Shown here: positions 41,948 to 52,238 of the stretch, one piece after another
Layout: the number at the start of each line of letters is the position of its first letter
How positions within the stretch are numbered: the stretch's first letter is position 1
Assembly (NCBI RefSeq): GCF_014253075.1
Contig: NZ_JACLZJ010000001.1
Location: 1,388,937 to 1,452,936, forward strand
Length of the DNA stretch: 64,000 nt
Direction: 5' to 3'
From: Ochrobactrum sp. CM-21-5
GTDB lineage: Bacteria; Pseudomonadota; Alphaproteobacteria; Rhizobiales; Rhizobiaceae
Notes under the pieces: model-generated
The model's database searches: none
What the model saw: the letters and a program-made list of their open reading frames with translations, nothing else
Told to the model about the DNA's origin: nothing
Translations under genes and position numbers: made by a program

Positions 41948-42955
41948 GTGAATCTGCTTGATCAGCCTTTGAATATACGCGGTGTAGCGCTCAAAAATCG
42001 CGTTTTCCTTGCTCCTATGTCCGGCGTATCCGATCTGCCGTTTCGTAGGCGTGCGGCCGAAGCGGGTGCTGGTATGGTGGTTTCGGAAATGGTGGCGAGC
42101 GCTGAACTCTGTAATCGCCATAAGGAAAGCATGTTACGGCTTTCCGGTGAAGGGCTTGGGACGCATGTCGTCCAGCTTGCCGGTCGTGAAGCGCACTGGA
42201 TGGGTGAGGCTGCGAAAATCGCGGAAGGCGAGGGCGCGGACGTCATTGACATCAATATGGGATGCCCGGCGAAGAAGGTAACAGGCGGTTATTCGGGCTC
42301 GGCCCTGATGCGCAATCTCGATCACGCCATGACGCTGATTGAAGCGACCGTTACGGCCGTTAAGGTTCCTGTTACGCTCAAGATGCGACTTGGCTGGGAC
42401 GACAACAGTATTAATGCGCCTGAGTTGGCCAGACGAGCGGAAGACGCCGGTATTGCAATGGTTACCGTCCATGGGCGCACACGGTGCCAGTTTTATGAAG
42501 GCAATGCCGATTGGGATGCTATCCGTGCTGTCCGTGATGCGGTAAAAATTCCTCTTGTTGCCAATGGAGATGTTTCGTCCCGGCAGGATGCCGAGGAAAT
42601 CTTGCGTCGTTCCGGTGCCGATGCGGTCATGGTCGGGCGTGCATCCTACGGGCAGCCATGGCTGGCAGGTGCAATTGCCGGGCGCGATTTCGCGCCGCAA
42701 TCAAGGGCTGAAATTCTTGATTATATTATAAGACATTACGAAGATATGCTCGACCATTATGGTAGCAAAACCGGCATTCGGCACGCCCGCAAGCATCTGG
42801 GCTGGTATCTGGAGTGCCACGCAGGAGGCGGGTCCTTATCTCGCTATAAGGCTGAGGTGATGTCATTGACCGAGCCCTCCGCAGTGATAGAAACCTTGCA
42901 CCATATTTTCATGCGTGAAGCAGATAATACTGACACACTCCGAAAGGTCGCCTGA
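41948..42955 (+). CDS. dusB: tRNA-dihydrouridine synthase DusB (NifR3)
   Basis: DusB reduces uridine to dihydrouridine in tRNA, using FMN. The protein is a TIM barrel with [19 protein letters not shown] at about residues 18-36, [20 protein letters not shown] holding the catalytic Cys near 98, and [18 protein letters not shown] near 175, then VANGDV. Start: GTG at 41948 (335 residues) is preferred over TTG at 41942 on spacing from AGGC. It heads the ntr block as nifR3 does in Rhizobiales, and its stop overlaps the ntrB ATG by one base. Confidence 0.94.
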   Translation: MNLLDQPLNIRGVALKNRVFLAPMSGVSDLPFRRRAAEAGAGMVVSEMVASAELCNRHKESMLRLSGEGLGTHVVQLAGREAHWMGEAAKIAEGEGADVIDINMGCPAKKVTGGYSGSALMRNLDHAMTLIEATVTAVKVPVTLKMRLGWDDNSINAPELARRAEDAGIAMVTVHGRTRCQFYEGNADWDAIRAVRDAVKIPLVANGDVSSRQDAEEILRRSGADAVMVGRASYGQPWLAGAIAGRDFAPQSRAEILDYIIRHYEDMLDHYGSKTGIRHARKHLGWYLECHAGGGSLSRYKAEVMSLTEPSAVIETLHHIFMREADNTDTLRKVA

Positions 42956-44103
42956 TGCGCGATAGGGGTGAAACGGACAGCAGCATCCCTTCCATCGTGC
43001 TGGATGCAATCACTCAGCCGGTCATCATGGCCGGAGCAGATAACCACATCATTTATGCCAATCTGGAAGCCGAGCAGTTTTTCCGGTCCGGTTCGGTCAT
43101 TCTGGCCCGCAACCGGTTGGATATGTTCCTGCCTTTCGGTAGTCCGCTTCTGGCACTGGTCGATCAGGTTCGCACCAGCCAGATGCCGGTAAACGAGTAT
43201 CGCGTCGATGTTTCTTCACCTCGGCTGGGTGCAGAGCGTATTGTCGATATTTATGTCGCGCCTGCGGCAGAAATGCCGGGCGCTGTGGTGATCCTGTTCA
43301 AGGAAAAAACCATGGCGGAAAAGATCGATCGTCAAATGACCCATCGCGGCGCCGCCCGTTCCGTGACGGGATTGGCTTCGATGCTTGCGCATGAAATCAA
43401 GAATCCGCTTTCCGGTATTCGAGGCGCTGCGCAACTTTTGGAACAGGTGGTTGACGACGAAGATCGCGCGCTTGCCCGTCTTATCACCGACGAAACGGAC
43501 CGGATCGTCTCGTTGGTCGATCGGATGGAAGTATTCTCCGACGAGCGACCAATTGAACGGAGCGCGGTGAATATCCATGCGGTGCTCGATCACGTGAAGG
43601 CAATCGCCAGCAACGGATTTGCCCGGCGCATACGCTTCATCGAGGATTATGACCCGTCATTGCCGCCGGTTTTCGCCAATCGCGATCAGCTCGTGCAGGT
43701 TTTTCTCAACCTGGTGAAGAATGCTGCAGAAGCGATTGTTAGCCGCGACGGTGGAGAAATCGTTCTTTCCACCGCTTATCGTCCCGGCATTTGGCTGCAA
43801 GTACCCGGTGCGCGCGACCGAGTGGCGTTGCCGCTCGAGTTCTGCGTGCACGATAACGGACCGGGAGTGCCGCAGGATATGCTGGCGCACCTATTCGATC
43901 CTTTTGTCACAACAAAGACCAACGGTTCCGGATTGGGGCTGGCGCTGGTTGCCAAGATCATCGGCGACCATGGCGGTATAATCGAATGTGACAGTCATTC
44001 GTCACGCACCACATTTCGTGTTCTCATGCCAGCTTGGAAAGGTTCGCCAGCCTTCGATGACATGAGTGAGGGTATGCCTGAAGAAATCGGAGATGATGCA
44101 TGA
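42955..44103 (+). CDS. ntrB: Nitrogen regulation sensor histidine kinase NtrB
   Basis: NtrB phosphorylates NtrC when nitrogen is low, under control of PII. The 382 residues have a PAS domain (about 12-115; [19 protein letters not shown]), the HisKA box with phosphoacceptor His146 ([16 protein letters not shown]), and an ATPase domain with N box ([10 protein letters not shown]), G1 ([11 protein letters not shown]) and G2 ([13 protein letters not shown]). No membrane segment is seen, so it is cytoplasmic. It overlaps ntrC by 4 bases. Confidence 0.96.
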   Translation: MRDRGETDSSIPSIVLDAITQPVIMAGADNHIIYANLEAEQFFRSGSVILARNRLDMFLPFGSPLLALVDQVRTSQMPVNEYRVDVSSPRLGAERIVDIYVAPAAEMPGAVVILFKEKTMAEKIDRQMTHRGAARSVTGLASMLAHEIKNPLSGIRGAAQLLEQVVDDEDRALARLITDETDRIVSLVDRMEVFSDERPIERSAVNIHAVLDHVKAIASNGFARRIRFIEDYDPSLPPVFANRDQLVQVFLNLVKNAAEAIVSRDGGEIVLSTAYRPGIWLQVPGARDRVALPLEFCVHDNGPGVPQDMLAHLFDPFVTTKTNGSGLGLALVAKIIGDHGGIIECDSHSSRTTFRVLMPAWKGSPAFDDMSEGMPEEIGDDA

Positions 44104-45581
44104 TCGCGGGACGTCCCTCGGGAACAATATTGGTGGCCGATGATGATGCAGCAATCCGCACCGTGCTCAATCAGGCTCTGTCTCGCGCGGGTTATGAGGT
44201 GCGCATCACGTCGAATGCTGCTTCGCTCTGGCGTTGGGTGGCTGCCGGTGACGGGGATCTGGTCATCACCGATGTCATGATGCCGGACGAAAACGCATTC
44301 GATCTGCTGCCGCGCATCAAGAAAATGCGGCCTGATCTGCCTGTCGTGGTCATGAGCGCGCAAAATACCTTCATGACGGCAATTCGTGCATCGGAAGCCG
44401 GAGCTTATGAATATCTGCCGAAGCCTTTCGACCTGACCGAACTGATCAATATTGTCGGACGAGCGCTCTCTGAACCTAAAAACAAGCCCGTATCTTCACT
44501 CATGGACGAACAGGCGGAGAATATGCCGCTGGTAGGCCGTTCTCCCGCCATGCAGGAAATCTACCGTGTTCTGGCGCGTATGATGCAAACGGATCTTACC
44601 GTCATGGTAACGGGCGAATCCGGCACGGGCAAGGAGCTCGTCGCCCGCGCGCTGCATGAGTTTGGTCGCCGTCGTCGCGGTCCGTTTGTTGCCATCAATA
44701 TGGCGGCTATTCCGCGTGACCTGATCGAATCCGAGCTTTTCGGCCATGAAAAAGGGGCCTTCACCGGTGCACAGAACCGTTCGAGTGGACGTTTTGAGCA
44801 AGCCAATGGCGGCACGCTTTTCCTCGATGAAATCGGGGATATGCCGATGGAGGCGCAGACCCGCCTTTTGCGCGTATTGCAGCAAGGCGAATATATGACC
44901 GTCGGCGGGCGCTCCCCGATCAAGACGGATGTGCGTATTGTGGCGGCGACGAATAAGGATCTCCGTCAGCTTATCGCTCAGGGGCTGTTTCGAGAGGATT
45001 TGTTCTATCGTTTGAATGTGGTGCCGCTGCGCCTTCCACCATTGCGTGAGCGCAGCGAGGATGTGCCTGACCTCGTGCGGCATTTTTTCAAACGGGCCGC
45101 AGAAGAAGGTTTGCCGGAAAAGCGCATAACCAATTCCGGTTTGGAATTGATGCGCCGTTATTCATGGCCGGGCAATGTGCGTGAACTGGAAAATCTGGTG
45201 CGCAGGCTTTCTGCGCTCTATCCGCAGGACGAAATTTCTCCGGAAATCATCGAAGCCGAATTGAAAGCGGAGACGATAAGTCTGGACACACATATGCCGA
45301 CCGCAGCGACGGTCGACGGCGAAAACATCACAATTTCGCAAGCCGTCGAGCAAAATATGCAGCGTTATTTCGCTTCATTCGGTTCTGATTTGCCGCCGCC
45401 GGGGCTCTATCACCGTGTCCTGGCCGAACTGGAATATCCGCTTATTCTTGCCTGTCTGACCGCAACGCGTGGAAATCAGATCAAGGCAGCCGATCTCCTG
45501 GGGCTTAACCGCAATACATTGCGCAAGAAAATCAGGGAACTCGGGGTGAATATCTATCGCGGAACCAAGACCGGAGCCTGA
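44100..45581 (+). CDS. ntrC: Nitrogen regulation response regulator NtrC (sigma-54 activator)
   Basis: The 493-residue protein has a receiver domain with Asp58 as phosphoacceptor (VITDVMM) and acidic pocket at 14-16, an AAA+ domain with Walker A GESGTGKE, the sigma-54-contacting GAFTGA loop ([13 protein letters not shown]), and [13 protein letters not shown], and a Fis-type helix-turn-helix at the C-terminus ([32 protein letters not shown]). All features needed for sigma-54 activation are intact. Its ATG lies in the ntrB stop (ATGA). Confidence 0.97.
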   Translation: MIAGRPSGTILVADDDAAIRTVLNQALSRAGYEVRITSNAASLWRWVAAGDGDLVITDVMMPDENAFDLLPRIKKMRPDLPVVVMSAQNTFMTAIRASEAGAYEYLPKPFDLTELINIVGRALSEPKNKPVSSLMDEQAENMPLVGRSPAMQEIYRVLARMMQTDLTVMVTGESGTGKELVARALHEFGRRRRGPFVAINMAAIPRDLIESELFGHEKGAFTGAQNRSSGRFEQANGGTLFLDEIGDMPMEAQTRLLRVLQQGEYMTVGGRSPIKTDVRIVAATNKDLRQLIAQGLFREDLFYRLNVVPLRLPPLRERSEDVPDLVRHFFKRAAEEGLPEKRITNSGLELMRRYSWPGNVRELENLVRRLSALYPQDEISPEIIEAELKAETISLDTHMPTAATVDGENITISQAVEQNMQRYFASFGSDLPPPGLYHRVLAELEYPLILACLTATRGNQIKAADLLGLNRNTLRKKIRELGVNIYRGTKTGA

Positions 45582-45593
45582 GCTGGAAACAAA

Positions 45594-45632
45594 CGTTGCA
45601 TTTTCGCCACAATGCGTTGCATAGATGCAACG
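45594..45632. promoter_or_regulatory. Triple CGTTGCAT element between ntrC and ntrY
   Basis: The 8-mer CGTTGCAT occurs at 45594-45601 and 45615-45622, and its reverse complement ATGCAACG at 45625-45632, so the last two form a perfect palindrome with a 2-base centre. The whole group lies in the 63-base ntrC-ntrY gap. It resembles an operator with three half-sites; no named regulator was matched. Confidence 0.55.
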
Positions 45633-45644
45633 GTATTGGGTAGC

Positions 45645-47924
45645 ATGGTTAACATGGACACGGCGATTCTGGCGACCAAGATGGAAACTGAGAAGCAATC
45701 ATCACGCGGCGAAGGCCGCAGGCTTCTGGCGTTGCCGGGCATAATCACCGTCGTTTCGGCGCTGATCACCGCCACGATTTCATTTGCAATTCTCATTGGT
45801 CTTACGCCGATCACGCCTGATCGCCCTGTTACTTTGGCGCTGGTGATCGTCAATGTTGCGCTAATTCTGTTTCTGATTTTGCTTATCTGCCGTGAGATTT
45901 ACCGGATTATGACGGCGCGCAGGCTGGGCAAAGCTGCGTCGCGGCTTCATGTGCGCATAATTGCGCTGTTTTCTCTCATTGCCGCAGTTCCAGCCATCGT
46001 TGTCGCCATCGTCGCTTCCGTCACGCTCAATCTTGGTCTCGACCGCTGGTTCGATACCAATACGCGTGACATCGTCAGCTCGTCGATGAGTTTGTCGCAA
46101 TCATATATTCTGGAGACCGGGCGTAATCTTCAAAGCACGACCTACTCGATGCTTCAGGATCTCGACACGCAGCGCACGACCTACAGCCTTGATCGTGGCG
46201 GATTTATCCAGCTGATGTCGTTGCAGGCGCGGGGGCGCGGTTTGCTCGGTGCCTTTCTTGTCCGCGAAAGCGGCGACGTGGTTGTAAAAAGCCAGCTGGG
46301 TACGGAAGCCCGCTTGCCGCCAGCACCGGAAGAGGCTCTCAAAACCGCCGCTGATGGCAAGCCGGTCATCATTCCGCCCGGCAACAGCAATTTTGTCGGC
46401 GCTATCATCAAGATGCGCGAGATACCCAACGCTTATCTCTACACCATTCGGGCAGTCGATCCGCAGATCATCGATTCCATGCGGCTCATGGAAGCGAATA
46501 CGAAACGTTATCAGGAAATGGACGCCAATCGCGTTCCAACCCAGATTGCGTTCGCGCTCCTCTATTTCGGCTTGACGTTGATAGTGCTTCTTTCCGCAAT
46601 CTGGACGGGTATCGCAGTCGCTGACCGACTGGTGCGTCCGATCCGGCTATTGATCGGCGCGGCGGATGATGTCGCAGCGGGTAACCTCGATATTTCTGTG
46701 CCTGTCCGTTCGTCTGACGGCGATGTCGGGGCGCTTTCCGGCACCTTTAACAATATGGTCGCGGAACTGAAAAGCCAGCGCAATGAACTGGTCTCCGCCA
46801 AAGATCAGATCGATGAGCGTAGACGTTTTTCGGAAGCTGTGCTTTCCGGCGTCACGGCAGGTGTTATCGGTATCGATACCGATGGATCTGTTTCCATCCT
46901 CAATCGTTCCGCCGAACATATGTTCGGTGTCGCCTCCGACGAGGCGGTTGGCAGAAGCCTGACCAGCATAGCGCCGGAAGTGGGACAGGCCTTTGAAGTG
47001 GCCAGAACCACCGGACGCGCGGTTCACCGCGAGCAGGTGAGCATGACGCGTGGCGGTGTTGCGCGCACGTTCAACGTACAGGTGACAGTGGAAGACGCAG
47101 AATCCGACGATCATTCCTACGTTGTGACAGTGGACGACATTACCGACCTCGTGCAAGCGCAACGCTCCTCCGCCTGGGCGGACGTGGCTCGCAGAATCGC
47201 GCATGAGATCAAGAATCCGCTGACGCCGATCCAGCTTTCTGCGGAACGCATTCGCCGACGGTATGGGAAAGTCATTACGGAAGACCGTGAGGTTTTCGAC
47301 CAGTGCACCGATACGATCATTCGCCAGGTGGGCGACATCGGTCGAATGGTTGACGAGTTTTCGGCCTTTGCGCGTATGCCAAAACCGGAAATGCGGGCTT
47401 TGGATTTGCGGGAGGCACTACGCGAAGCCTCCTTCCTGATCGAAGTCAGCCGTCACGATATTCGTTTCGAAAGAGATTTCGGTTCGGAACCGCTGACCGG
47501 TTTGTTCGACAGCCGGCTGCTTGGCCAGGCCTTCGGCAATGTCATCAAGAATGCCAGCGAGGCTATCGATGCTGTGGCGAAGGAAGGCCGGGACGACGGG
47601 CACATTCTCATCCGCTCCTACAAGAAGCCGGGGCAGTTCGTTGTTGACGTTATCGATAATGGTAAGGGCCTGCCCGGTGATGATCGCCAGAAACTGCTGG
47701 AGCCATATATGACCACACGCGAAAAGGGTACAGGGCTCGGTCTCGCCATCGTCCGTAAGATTATCGAGGACCATGGCGGCCATCTTGAATTGCACGACGC
47801 ACCGGCGGATTTCCACGACGGACGCGGCGCTATGATACGAATGATCTTTCCCGTAGATTCAACCGGTTTGCCCGGCGTGAACGAGGAAAGCGATGAACGT
47901 AAGACAGCTGGACAGGTGAACTGA
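45645..47924 (+). CDS. ntrY: Sensor histidine kinase NtrY
   Basis: NtrY is a membrane kinase acting with NtrX in nitrogen and, in Brucella, oxygen or redox response. The protein has four N-terminal hydrophobic segments with a sensor region between (about residues 25-330), HAMP near 340-390 (DRLVRPIRLLIGAADDVAAG), PAS (SVSILNRSAEHMFGV), HisKA with [18 protein letters not shown], and the ATPase boxes (NVIKNASEAID, DNGKGLPGDD, REKGTGLGLAIV). The start is uncertain: ATG 45612 lies within the upstream palindrome, so I take ATG 45645 (759 residues); 45654 is also possible. Confidence 0.93.
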   Translation: MVNMDTAILATKMETEKQSSRGEGRRLLALPGIITVVSALITATISFAILIGLTPITPDRPVTLALVIVNVALILFLILLICREIYRIMTARRLGKAASRLHVRIIALFSLIAAVPAIVVAIVASVTLNLGLDRWFDTNTRDIVSSSMSLSQSYILETGRNLQSTTYSMLQDLDTQRTTYSLDRGGFIQLMSLQARGRGLLGAFLVRESGDVVVKSQLGTEARLPPAPEEALKTAADGKPVIIPPGNSNFVGAIIKMREIPNAYLYTIRAVDPQIIDSMRLMEANTKRYQEMDANRVPTQIAFALLYFGLTLIVLLSAIWTGIAVADRLVRPIRLLIGAADDVAAGNLDISVPVRSSDGDVGALSGTFNNMVAELKSQRNELVSAKDQIDERRRFSEAVLSGVTAGVIGIDTDGSVSILNRSAEHMFGVASDEAVGRSLTSIAPEVGQAFEVARTTGRAVHREQVSMTRGGVARTFNVQVTVEDAESDDHSYVVTVDDITDLVQAQRSSAWADVARRIAHEIKNPLTPIQLSAERIRRRYGKVITEDREVFDQCTDTIIRQVGDIGRMVDEFSAFARMPKPEMRALDLREALREASFLIEVSRHDIRFERDFGSEPLTGLFDSRLLGQAFGNVIKNASEAIDAVAKEGRDDGHILIRSYKKPGQFVVDVIDNGKGLPGDDRQKLLEPYMTTREKGTGLGLAIVRKIIEDHGGHLELHDAPADFHDGRGAMIRMIFPVDSTGLPGVNEESDERKTAGQVN

Positions 47925-47925
47925 T

Positions 47926-49287
47926 ATGGCAGCCGATATTCTTGTAGTTGACGACGAAGTGGATATTCGGGAGCTGGTAGCCGGAATTCTGAGCGACGAG
48001 GGTTATGAAACTCGTACCGCTTTCGATGCGGACAGCGCTCTCGCGGCGATAGGCGATCGCGTGCCGCGTCTCGTATTTCTGGATATATGGCTTCAGGGTA
48101 GCCGTCTCGACGGGCTTGCCTTGCTCGATGAAATCAAAAAACAACATCCCGAACTTCCGGTTGTCATGATTTCCGGGCACGGTAATATCGAAACGGCAGT
48201 CTCGGCCATCCGGCGCGGCGCATACGATTTTATCGAGAAGCCATTCAAGGCCGATCGTCTCATTCTGGTGGCCGACCGTGCACTGGAAACCTCCAAGCTG
48301 AAACGTGAGATTTCCAATCTTCGCAAGCGCAGCGGTGACCATCTTGAACTGATCGGCGCGTCACTTGCCATGAACCAGCTGCGACAGACCATTGAGCGCG
48401 TTTCTCCGACCAACAGCCGTATCATGATCACCGGGCCATCCGGTGCCGGTAAGGAATTGGTCGCACGCGCGATCCATGCGCAATCGGGGCGCGCCAACGG
48501 CCCGTTCGTGACCCTCAATTCCGCCACCATCACACCGGAGCGCATGGAAATTGAGCTGTTCGGCACCGAAATGGATGGCGGAGAGCGCAAGGTCGGTGCA
48601 CTTGAAGAAGCGCATGGCGGTATTCTTTATCTCGACGAAGTCGCGGATATGCCGCGCGAAACACAGAATAAGATATTGCGTGTGCTGGTCGATCAGCAAT
48701 TCGAACGGGTAGGTGGTACAAAGCGGGTGAAGGTCGATGTACGCATCATCTCTTCCACGGCCCAAAATCTGGAAGGTATGATCGCCGAAGGCGCGTTCCG
48801 GGAGGACTTGTTCCATCGCCTTTCCGTAGTGCCCGTCCAGGTTCCGGCGCTGGCCGCACGGCGCGAGGATATTCCGTCGCTGGTTGATTATTTCATGCTG
48901 CAGATTGCGGAGCAGGCTGGCATAAAGCCGCGCAAGATAGGTCCCGACGCCATGGCTGTGCTGCAGGCGCACAGCTGGCCCGGAAATATCCGGCAGCTTC
49001 GCAACAATGTGGAGCGCTTGATGATTCTGGCGCGCAGTGACGACCCTGATGCCCTGATTACGGCCGATCTGCTGCCGGCGGAAATTGGCGATACGCTGCC
49101 GCGCGCACCGACGGAATCCGATCAGCACATCATGGCCCTGCCGCTGCGCGAAGCGCGTGAACGTTTCGAGAAGGAATACCTGATCGCTCAGATCAATCGT
49201 TTCGGTGGTAATATTTCACGAACAGCGGAGTTTGTCGGCATGGAGCGCTCGGCGCTGCATCGCAAACTGAAATCACTCGGCGTATAA
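47926..49287 (+). CDS. ntrX: Response regulator NtrX
   Basis: The 453-residue protein has a receiver domain (Asp53 in FLDIWLQGSR), an AAA+ domain with Walker A GPSGAGKE and Walker B ILYLDEVADMP, and a Fis-type C-terminal helix-turn-helix (AQINRFGGNISRTAEFVGME, RSALHRKLKSLG). Where sigma-54 activators have GAFTGA it has FGTEMDGGERKVGALEEA, so the sigma-54 contact loop is missing. That fits what is known for Brucella NtrX, which acts without sigma-54. It starts one base after the ntrY stop. Confidence 0.95.
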   Translation: MAADILVVDDEVDIRELVAGILSDEGYETRTAFDADSALAAIGDRVPRLVFLDIWLQGSRLDGLALLDEIKKQHPELPVVMISGHGNIETAVSAIRRGAYDFIEKPFKADRLILVADRALETSKLKREISNLRKRSGDHLELIGASLAMNQLRQTIERVSPTNSRIMITGPSGAGKELVARAIHAQSGRANGPFVTLNSATITPERMEIELFGTEMDGGERKVGALEEAHGGILYLDEVADMPRETQNKILRVLVDQQFERVGGTKRVKVDVRIISSTAQNLEGMIAEGAFREDLFHRLSVVPVQVPALAARREDIPSLVDYFMLQIAEQAGIKPRKIGPDAMAVLQAHSWPGNIRQLRNNVERLMILARSDDPDALITADLLPAEIGDTLPRAPTESDQHIMALPLREARERFEKEYLIAQINRFGGNISRTAEFVGMERSALHRKLKSLGV

Positions 49288-49320
49288 ACGTCAGATAGTT
49301 CAGGGAATGACGGAGCAAAT

Positions 49321-50700
49321 ATGCGGGTAATCGTCTGCGGGGCAGGGCAGGTTGGCTACGGTATTGCCGAGCGGCTGGCTGCCGAAGAAAACGACGTGTC
49401 CGTCATCGATACATCCGCCCGTCACATCGAGATCGTGCGCGACACGCTCGATGTGCGTGGGTTCGTTGGCCACGGCTCGCAACCCGACGTTCTCGCCGCA
49501 GCGGGCGCAGACGAAGCGGATATGATTATCGCCGTTACCTTGTCTGATGAGGTCAATATGGTGGCCTGTCAGGTTGCCCATTCGGTCTTCAATGTTCCGA
49601 CCAAGATCGCGCGAATCCGTGCGCAGTCTTATTTGAAGGCTGAATATCAGGATCTGTTTCTACGCGAGAACCTGCCGATTGACGTCATTATTTCGCCCGA
49701 ACTGGAAGTAGGCGAAGTCGTATTGCGGCGCATCGCGCTCCAGGGCGCTACCGATGTATTGCGCTTTGCGGACGATAAGATCATCGGTCTCGCCATCGAA
49801 TGTCTGGAGGAATGCCCTGTCATCAACACGCCGTTACGGCAGCTGACCGATCTATTTCCAGACCTCGCGGCTACCGTTGTCGGTGTCGTGCGTAATGATA
49901 GTCTGTTTATTCCACGCTCGTCTGATCAGCTCAATGCGGGCGATCTGGCCTACGTGGTCACGACGCGTGAACAGGTCCGCCGTACACTCTCGCTTTTCGG
50001 TCATGAAAAGCCGGAGGCAAACCGCATCGTCATCGCGGGTGGAGGGAATATCGGGCTCTATGTGGCGAAAGCCATCGAAGACCGTAAATGGCATACACGC
50101 GTCAAGATGATCGAAAGCGAGCACGAGCGGGCTTTCGCCATTGCCGATCAGTTGAAACGCACGATGGTGCTGCATGGCAGCGCGCTTGACCAGAATCTGT
50201 TGCAGGAGGCCGACATTCAGGATGCGGATCTGATGGTAGCGCTGACCAATCAGGATCAGGTCAATATTCTTTCCAGCATCATGGCCAAGCGCCTTGGATG
50301 TAAGTCCAACATGGCGTTACTTAACACTGTAGCCTACCAGGATTTTACCCATATGGTGGGGATCGACGCCTACATCAATCCGAAGGCTGTTACGATCTCC
50401 AAGATATTGCAGCATGTCCGCCGTGGTCGTATTCGCGCTGTGTACAGCGTTTATCGTGACATGGCGGAAATCATCGAGGCTGAAGCGCTGGAGACGTCTT
50501 CGCTTGTCGGGGCGCCGTTGCGCGATCTGGACTTGCCAGAGGGGTTGAGAATCGGAGCGATTTATCGGGACGGGCAAGTCATCCGCCCGAATGGTGATGT
50601 CCGGATAAAGCCGAAGGATCGAGTTGTGATTTTCGCAACGTCTGACGCGGTCAAACATGTGGAACAAATGTTCCGCGTCAGTCTAGAGTTTTTCTTATAA
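49321..50700 (+). CDS. trkA: Trk potassium uptake system regulator TrkA
   Basis: TrkA is the cytosolic NAD-binding subunit of the Trk potassium importer. The 459-residue protein has two RCK halves, each with a Rossmann fold (VIVCGAGQVGYGIAERLA at residues 3-20; IVIAGGGNIGLYVAKAIED near 237-255) and a TrkA-C domain (IALQGATDVLRFADDKI; LVGAPLRDLDLPEGLRIGAI). The channel subunit TrkH is not in this window. It lies 33 bases after ntrX, in the usual ntrX-trkA-hfq order. Confidence 0.95.
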   Translation: MRVIVCGAGQVGYGIAERLAAEENDVSVIDTSARHIEIVRDTLDVRGFVGHGSQPDVLAAAGADEADMIIAVTLSDEVNMVACQVAHSVFNVPTKIARIRAQSYLKAEYQDLFLRENLPIDVIISPELEVGEVVLRRIALQGATDVLRFADDKIIGLAIECLEECPVINTPLRQLTDLFPDLAATVVGVVRNDSLFIPRSSDQLNAGDLAYVVTTREQVRRTLSLFGHEKPEANRIVIAGGGNIGLYVAKAIEDRKWHTRVKMIESEHERAFAIADQLKRTMVLHGSALDQNLLQEADIQDADLMVALTNQDQVNILSSIMAKRLGCKSNMALLNTVAYQDFTHMVGIDAYINPKAVTISKILQHVRRGRIRAVYSVYRDMAEIIEAEALETSSLVGAPLRDLDLPEGLRIGAIYRDGQVIRPNGDVRIKPKDRVVIFATSDAVKHVEQMFRVSLEFFL

Positions 50701-50734
50701 CGAGCCGCGTTTCAACGTGGATGGGGAGGCGGTC

Positions 50735-51538
50735 ATGGATATCTGTACATTCTGGTACGGGGCGCGTTTGCGCGAAGTTGACCGCATTTGTCTGGCATCC
50801 ATGGTGATGACCGGGCAGCGTGTAAAGCTTTTCGCCTACGCGCCAATTGAGAATGTTCCAGCCGGAGTGGAGTTGTTCGACGCCAATGCCATTTTGCCCG
50901 AACAGGCCTTTAAACGGCTCGATCCGGATTATCCGAATTTCCGGTCGAGGCGCACGATTGTTCAGTTCAGCGACATATTCCGTGTGATGCTCATGAAACA
51001 CCGGCAGGGTGTCTGGTTGGATACGGATGTCTATCTGTTAAAGCAATTTCATCCTGATCCGGCGAAGCCCTACCTCGCTCGGGAGAATCGTTCTCGGGTT
51101 GGGGTGTCGGCTTTGTACTTCCCGCATGACCACCCGATCATCGCCGAGTTTGAGGCTTATATGGCTGCGACCTATCCGCTGCCGCGCTGGCTCGGCATTC
51201 GCAGAGGTACGCTGCGCCCGCTTTATTATAGAGCAATTGGCAGGGAAGTTACGCCAGCGGCTATAGGCATCACCGTATTCGGCAATGACGGTATTTCCCG
51301 GCTTGCGCGCAAATACGGAATATTCAAAAGTGCGGCCCCCCAGCAGAATTTCTATTACTGGATTGGTAAGAAAGCCGCGCGAATTTACGATCCGGCCTAC
51401 GGATTAGAGCCGGTCAAGCATCCCGATTTCATAGGTTTTCACATTCACATGAAGCATAAGGAGGTCGTCTCATTGCAGCCCGGCAGCTTTTACATGTGGG
51501 CTATCGACCGTGTGAAGCCATTGCTTGAGACTGCATGA
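50735..51538 (+). CDS. Glycosyltransferase with DXD motif (Gly_transf_sug/GT32-like)
   Basis: The 267 residues read as a GT-A fold sugar transferase: FWYGARLREVDRICLASMVM at the start, and SDIFRVMLMKHRQGVWLDTDVYLL at about residues 86-109, whose D-x-D (LDTDV) binds the sugar-nucleotide metal. The ending FHIHMKHKEVV is also typical. The donor, acceptor and pathway are not known; O-chain or capsule work is possible. I start it at the ATG at 50735, preceded by GGGGAGGCGG; the open frame begins at 50717. It sits between trkA and hfq, where many relatives have nothing. Confidence 0.82.
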   Translation: MDICTFWYGARLREVDRICLASMVMTGQRVKLFAYAPIENVPAGVELFDANAILPEQAFKRLDPDYPNFRSRRTIVQFSDIFRVMLMKHRQGVWLDTDVYLLKQFHPDPAKPYLARENRSRVGVSALYFPHDHPIIAEFEAYMAATYPLPRWLGIRRGTLRPLYYRAIGREVTPAAIGITVFGNDGISRLARKYGIFKSAAPQQNFYYWIGKKAARIYDPAYGLEPVKHPDFIGFHIHMKHKEVVSLQPGSFYMWAIDRVKPLLETA

Positions 51539-51794
51539 ATTTACGCTGTACCGGCGACTGATTGAAACCGCAGAGATTCCTGGAAGCTACGAATTGACGC
51601 GATGCTAATAAATTTGCTGGTTGCGGAAAGATTCTCATCCTGTTAACCGAAGCTAAAGAGCGAAGCAGTTGTCTTTCCACAGCAATTGCGGTCAAGTGCC
51701 GGTTTTGCGCGCGCCGGTGCTTGATTTATGCGTATGCGCGTGTTCGTTTATCACCTCGCGAGCTGGCTGCTGATCGATTAAAGGAATAAAAACA

Positions 51795-52031
51795 ATGGCT
51801 GAACGATCGCAAAATCTTCAAGACCTTTTTCTGAACTCCGTACGTAAACAGAAGATTTCACTGACGATTTTTCTTATCAATGGCGTGAAACTCACCGGCA
51901 TTGTAACGTCTTTCGACAATTTCTGTGTGCTCCTGCGCCGTGATGGTCATTCGCAGCTTGTTTACAAGCACGCCATTTCGACGATCATGCCGAGCCAACC
52001 CGTACAAATGTTCGAGGGTGAGGAAGCCTGA
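51795..52031 (+). CDS. hfq: RNA chaperone Hfq
   Basis: The 78-residue Sm-like protein forms the hexamer that pairs small RNAs with mRNAs. Sm1 ([27 protein letters not shown], split here as [20 protein letters not shown] and [14 protein letters not shown]) and Sm2 ([14 protein letters not shown]) are complete, including the KH signature. The short, acidic tail (FEGEEA) is usual for alphaproteobacteria. AAAGGAATAAAAACA precedes the ATG. It lies before hflX as in many proteobacteria. Confidence 0.97.
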
Positions 52032-52053
52032 CGCTTTCCGATTTCCGCTGAGG

Positions 52054-52090
52054 CGGGATGATCTTCGATGAAGAGTGATCCCGCTTTGGC
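52054..52090 (+). terminator. Terminator candidate after hfq
   Basis: GCGGGAT (52054-52060) pairs with ATCCCGC (52079-52085) over an 18-base loop that can form an inner stem, followed by TTTGG. The T run is short, so it may only partly separate hfq from hflX. Confidence 0.5.
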
Positions 52091-52238
52091 AGCCTGATCG
52101 AATGCTGCCGTTGCAGAGCCATTCTGCTCATTTCGGCTGCGTGCAAGCGAACCGGGGCGTCTTCTAATTGAAACAGTCGTGGCGGTGACTTATCTGCATA
52201 TATGAATGCGATGTTTCCGCGTCCCGGAGTAACTATAT

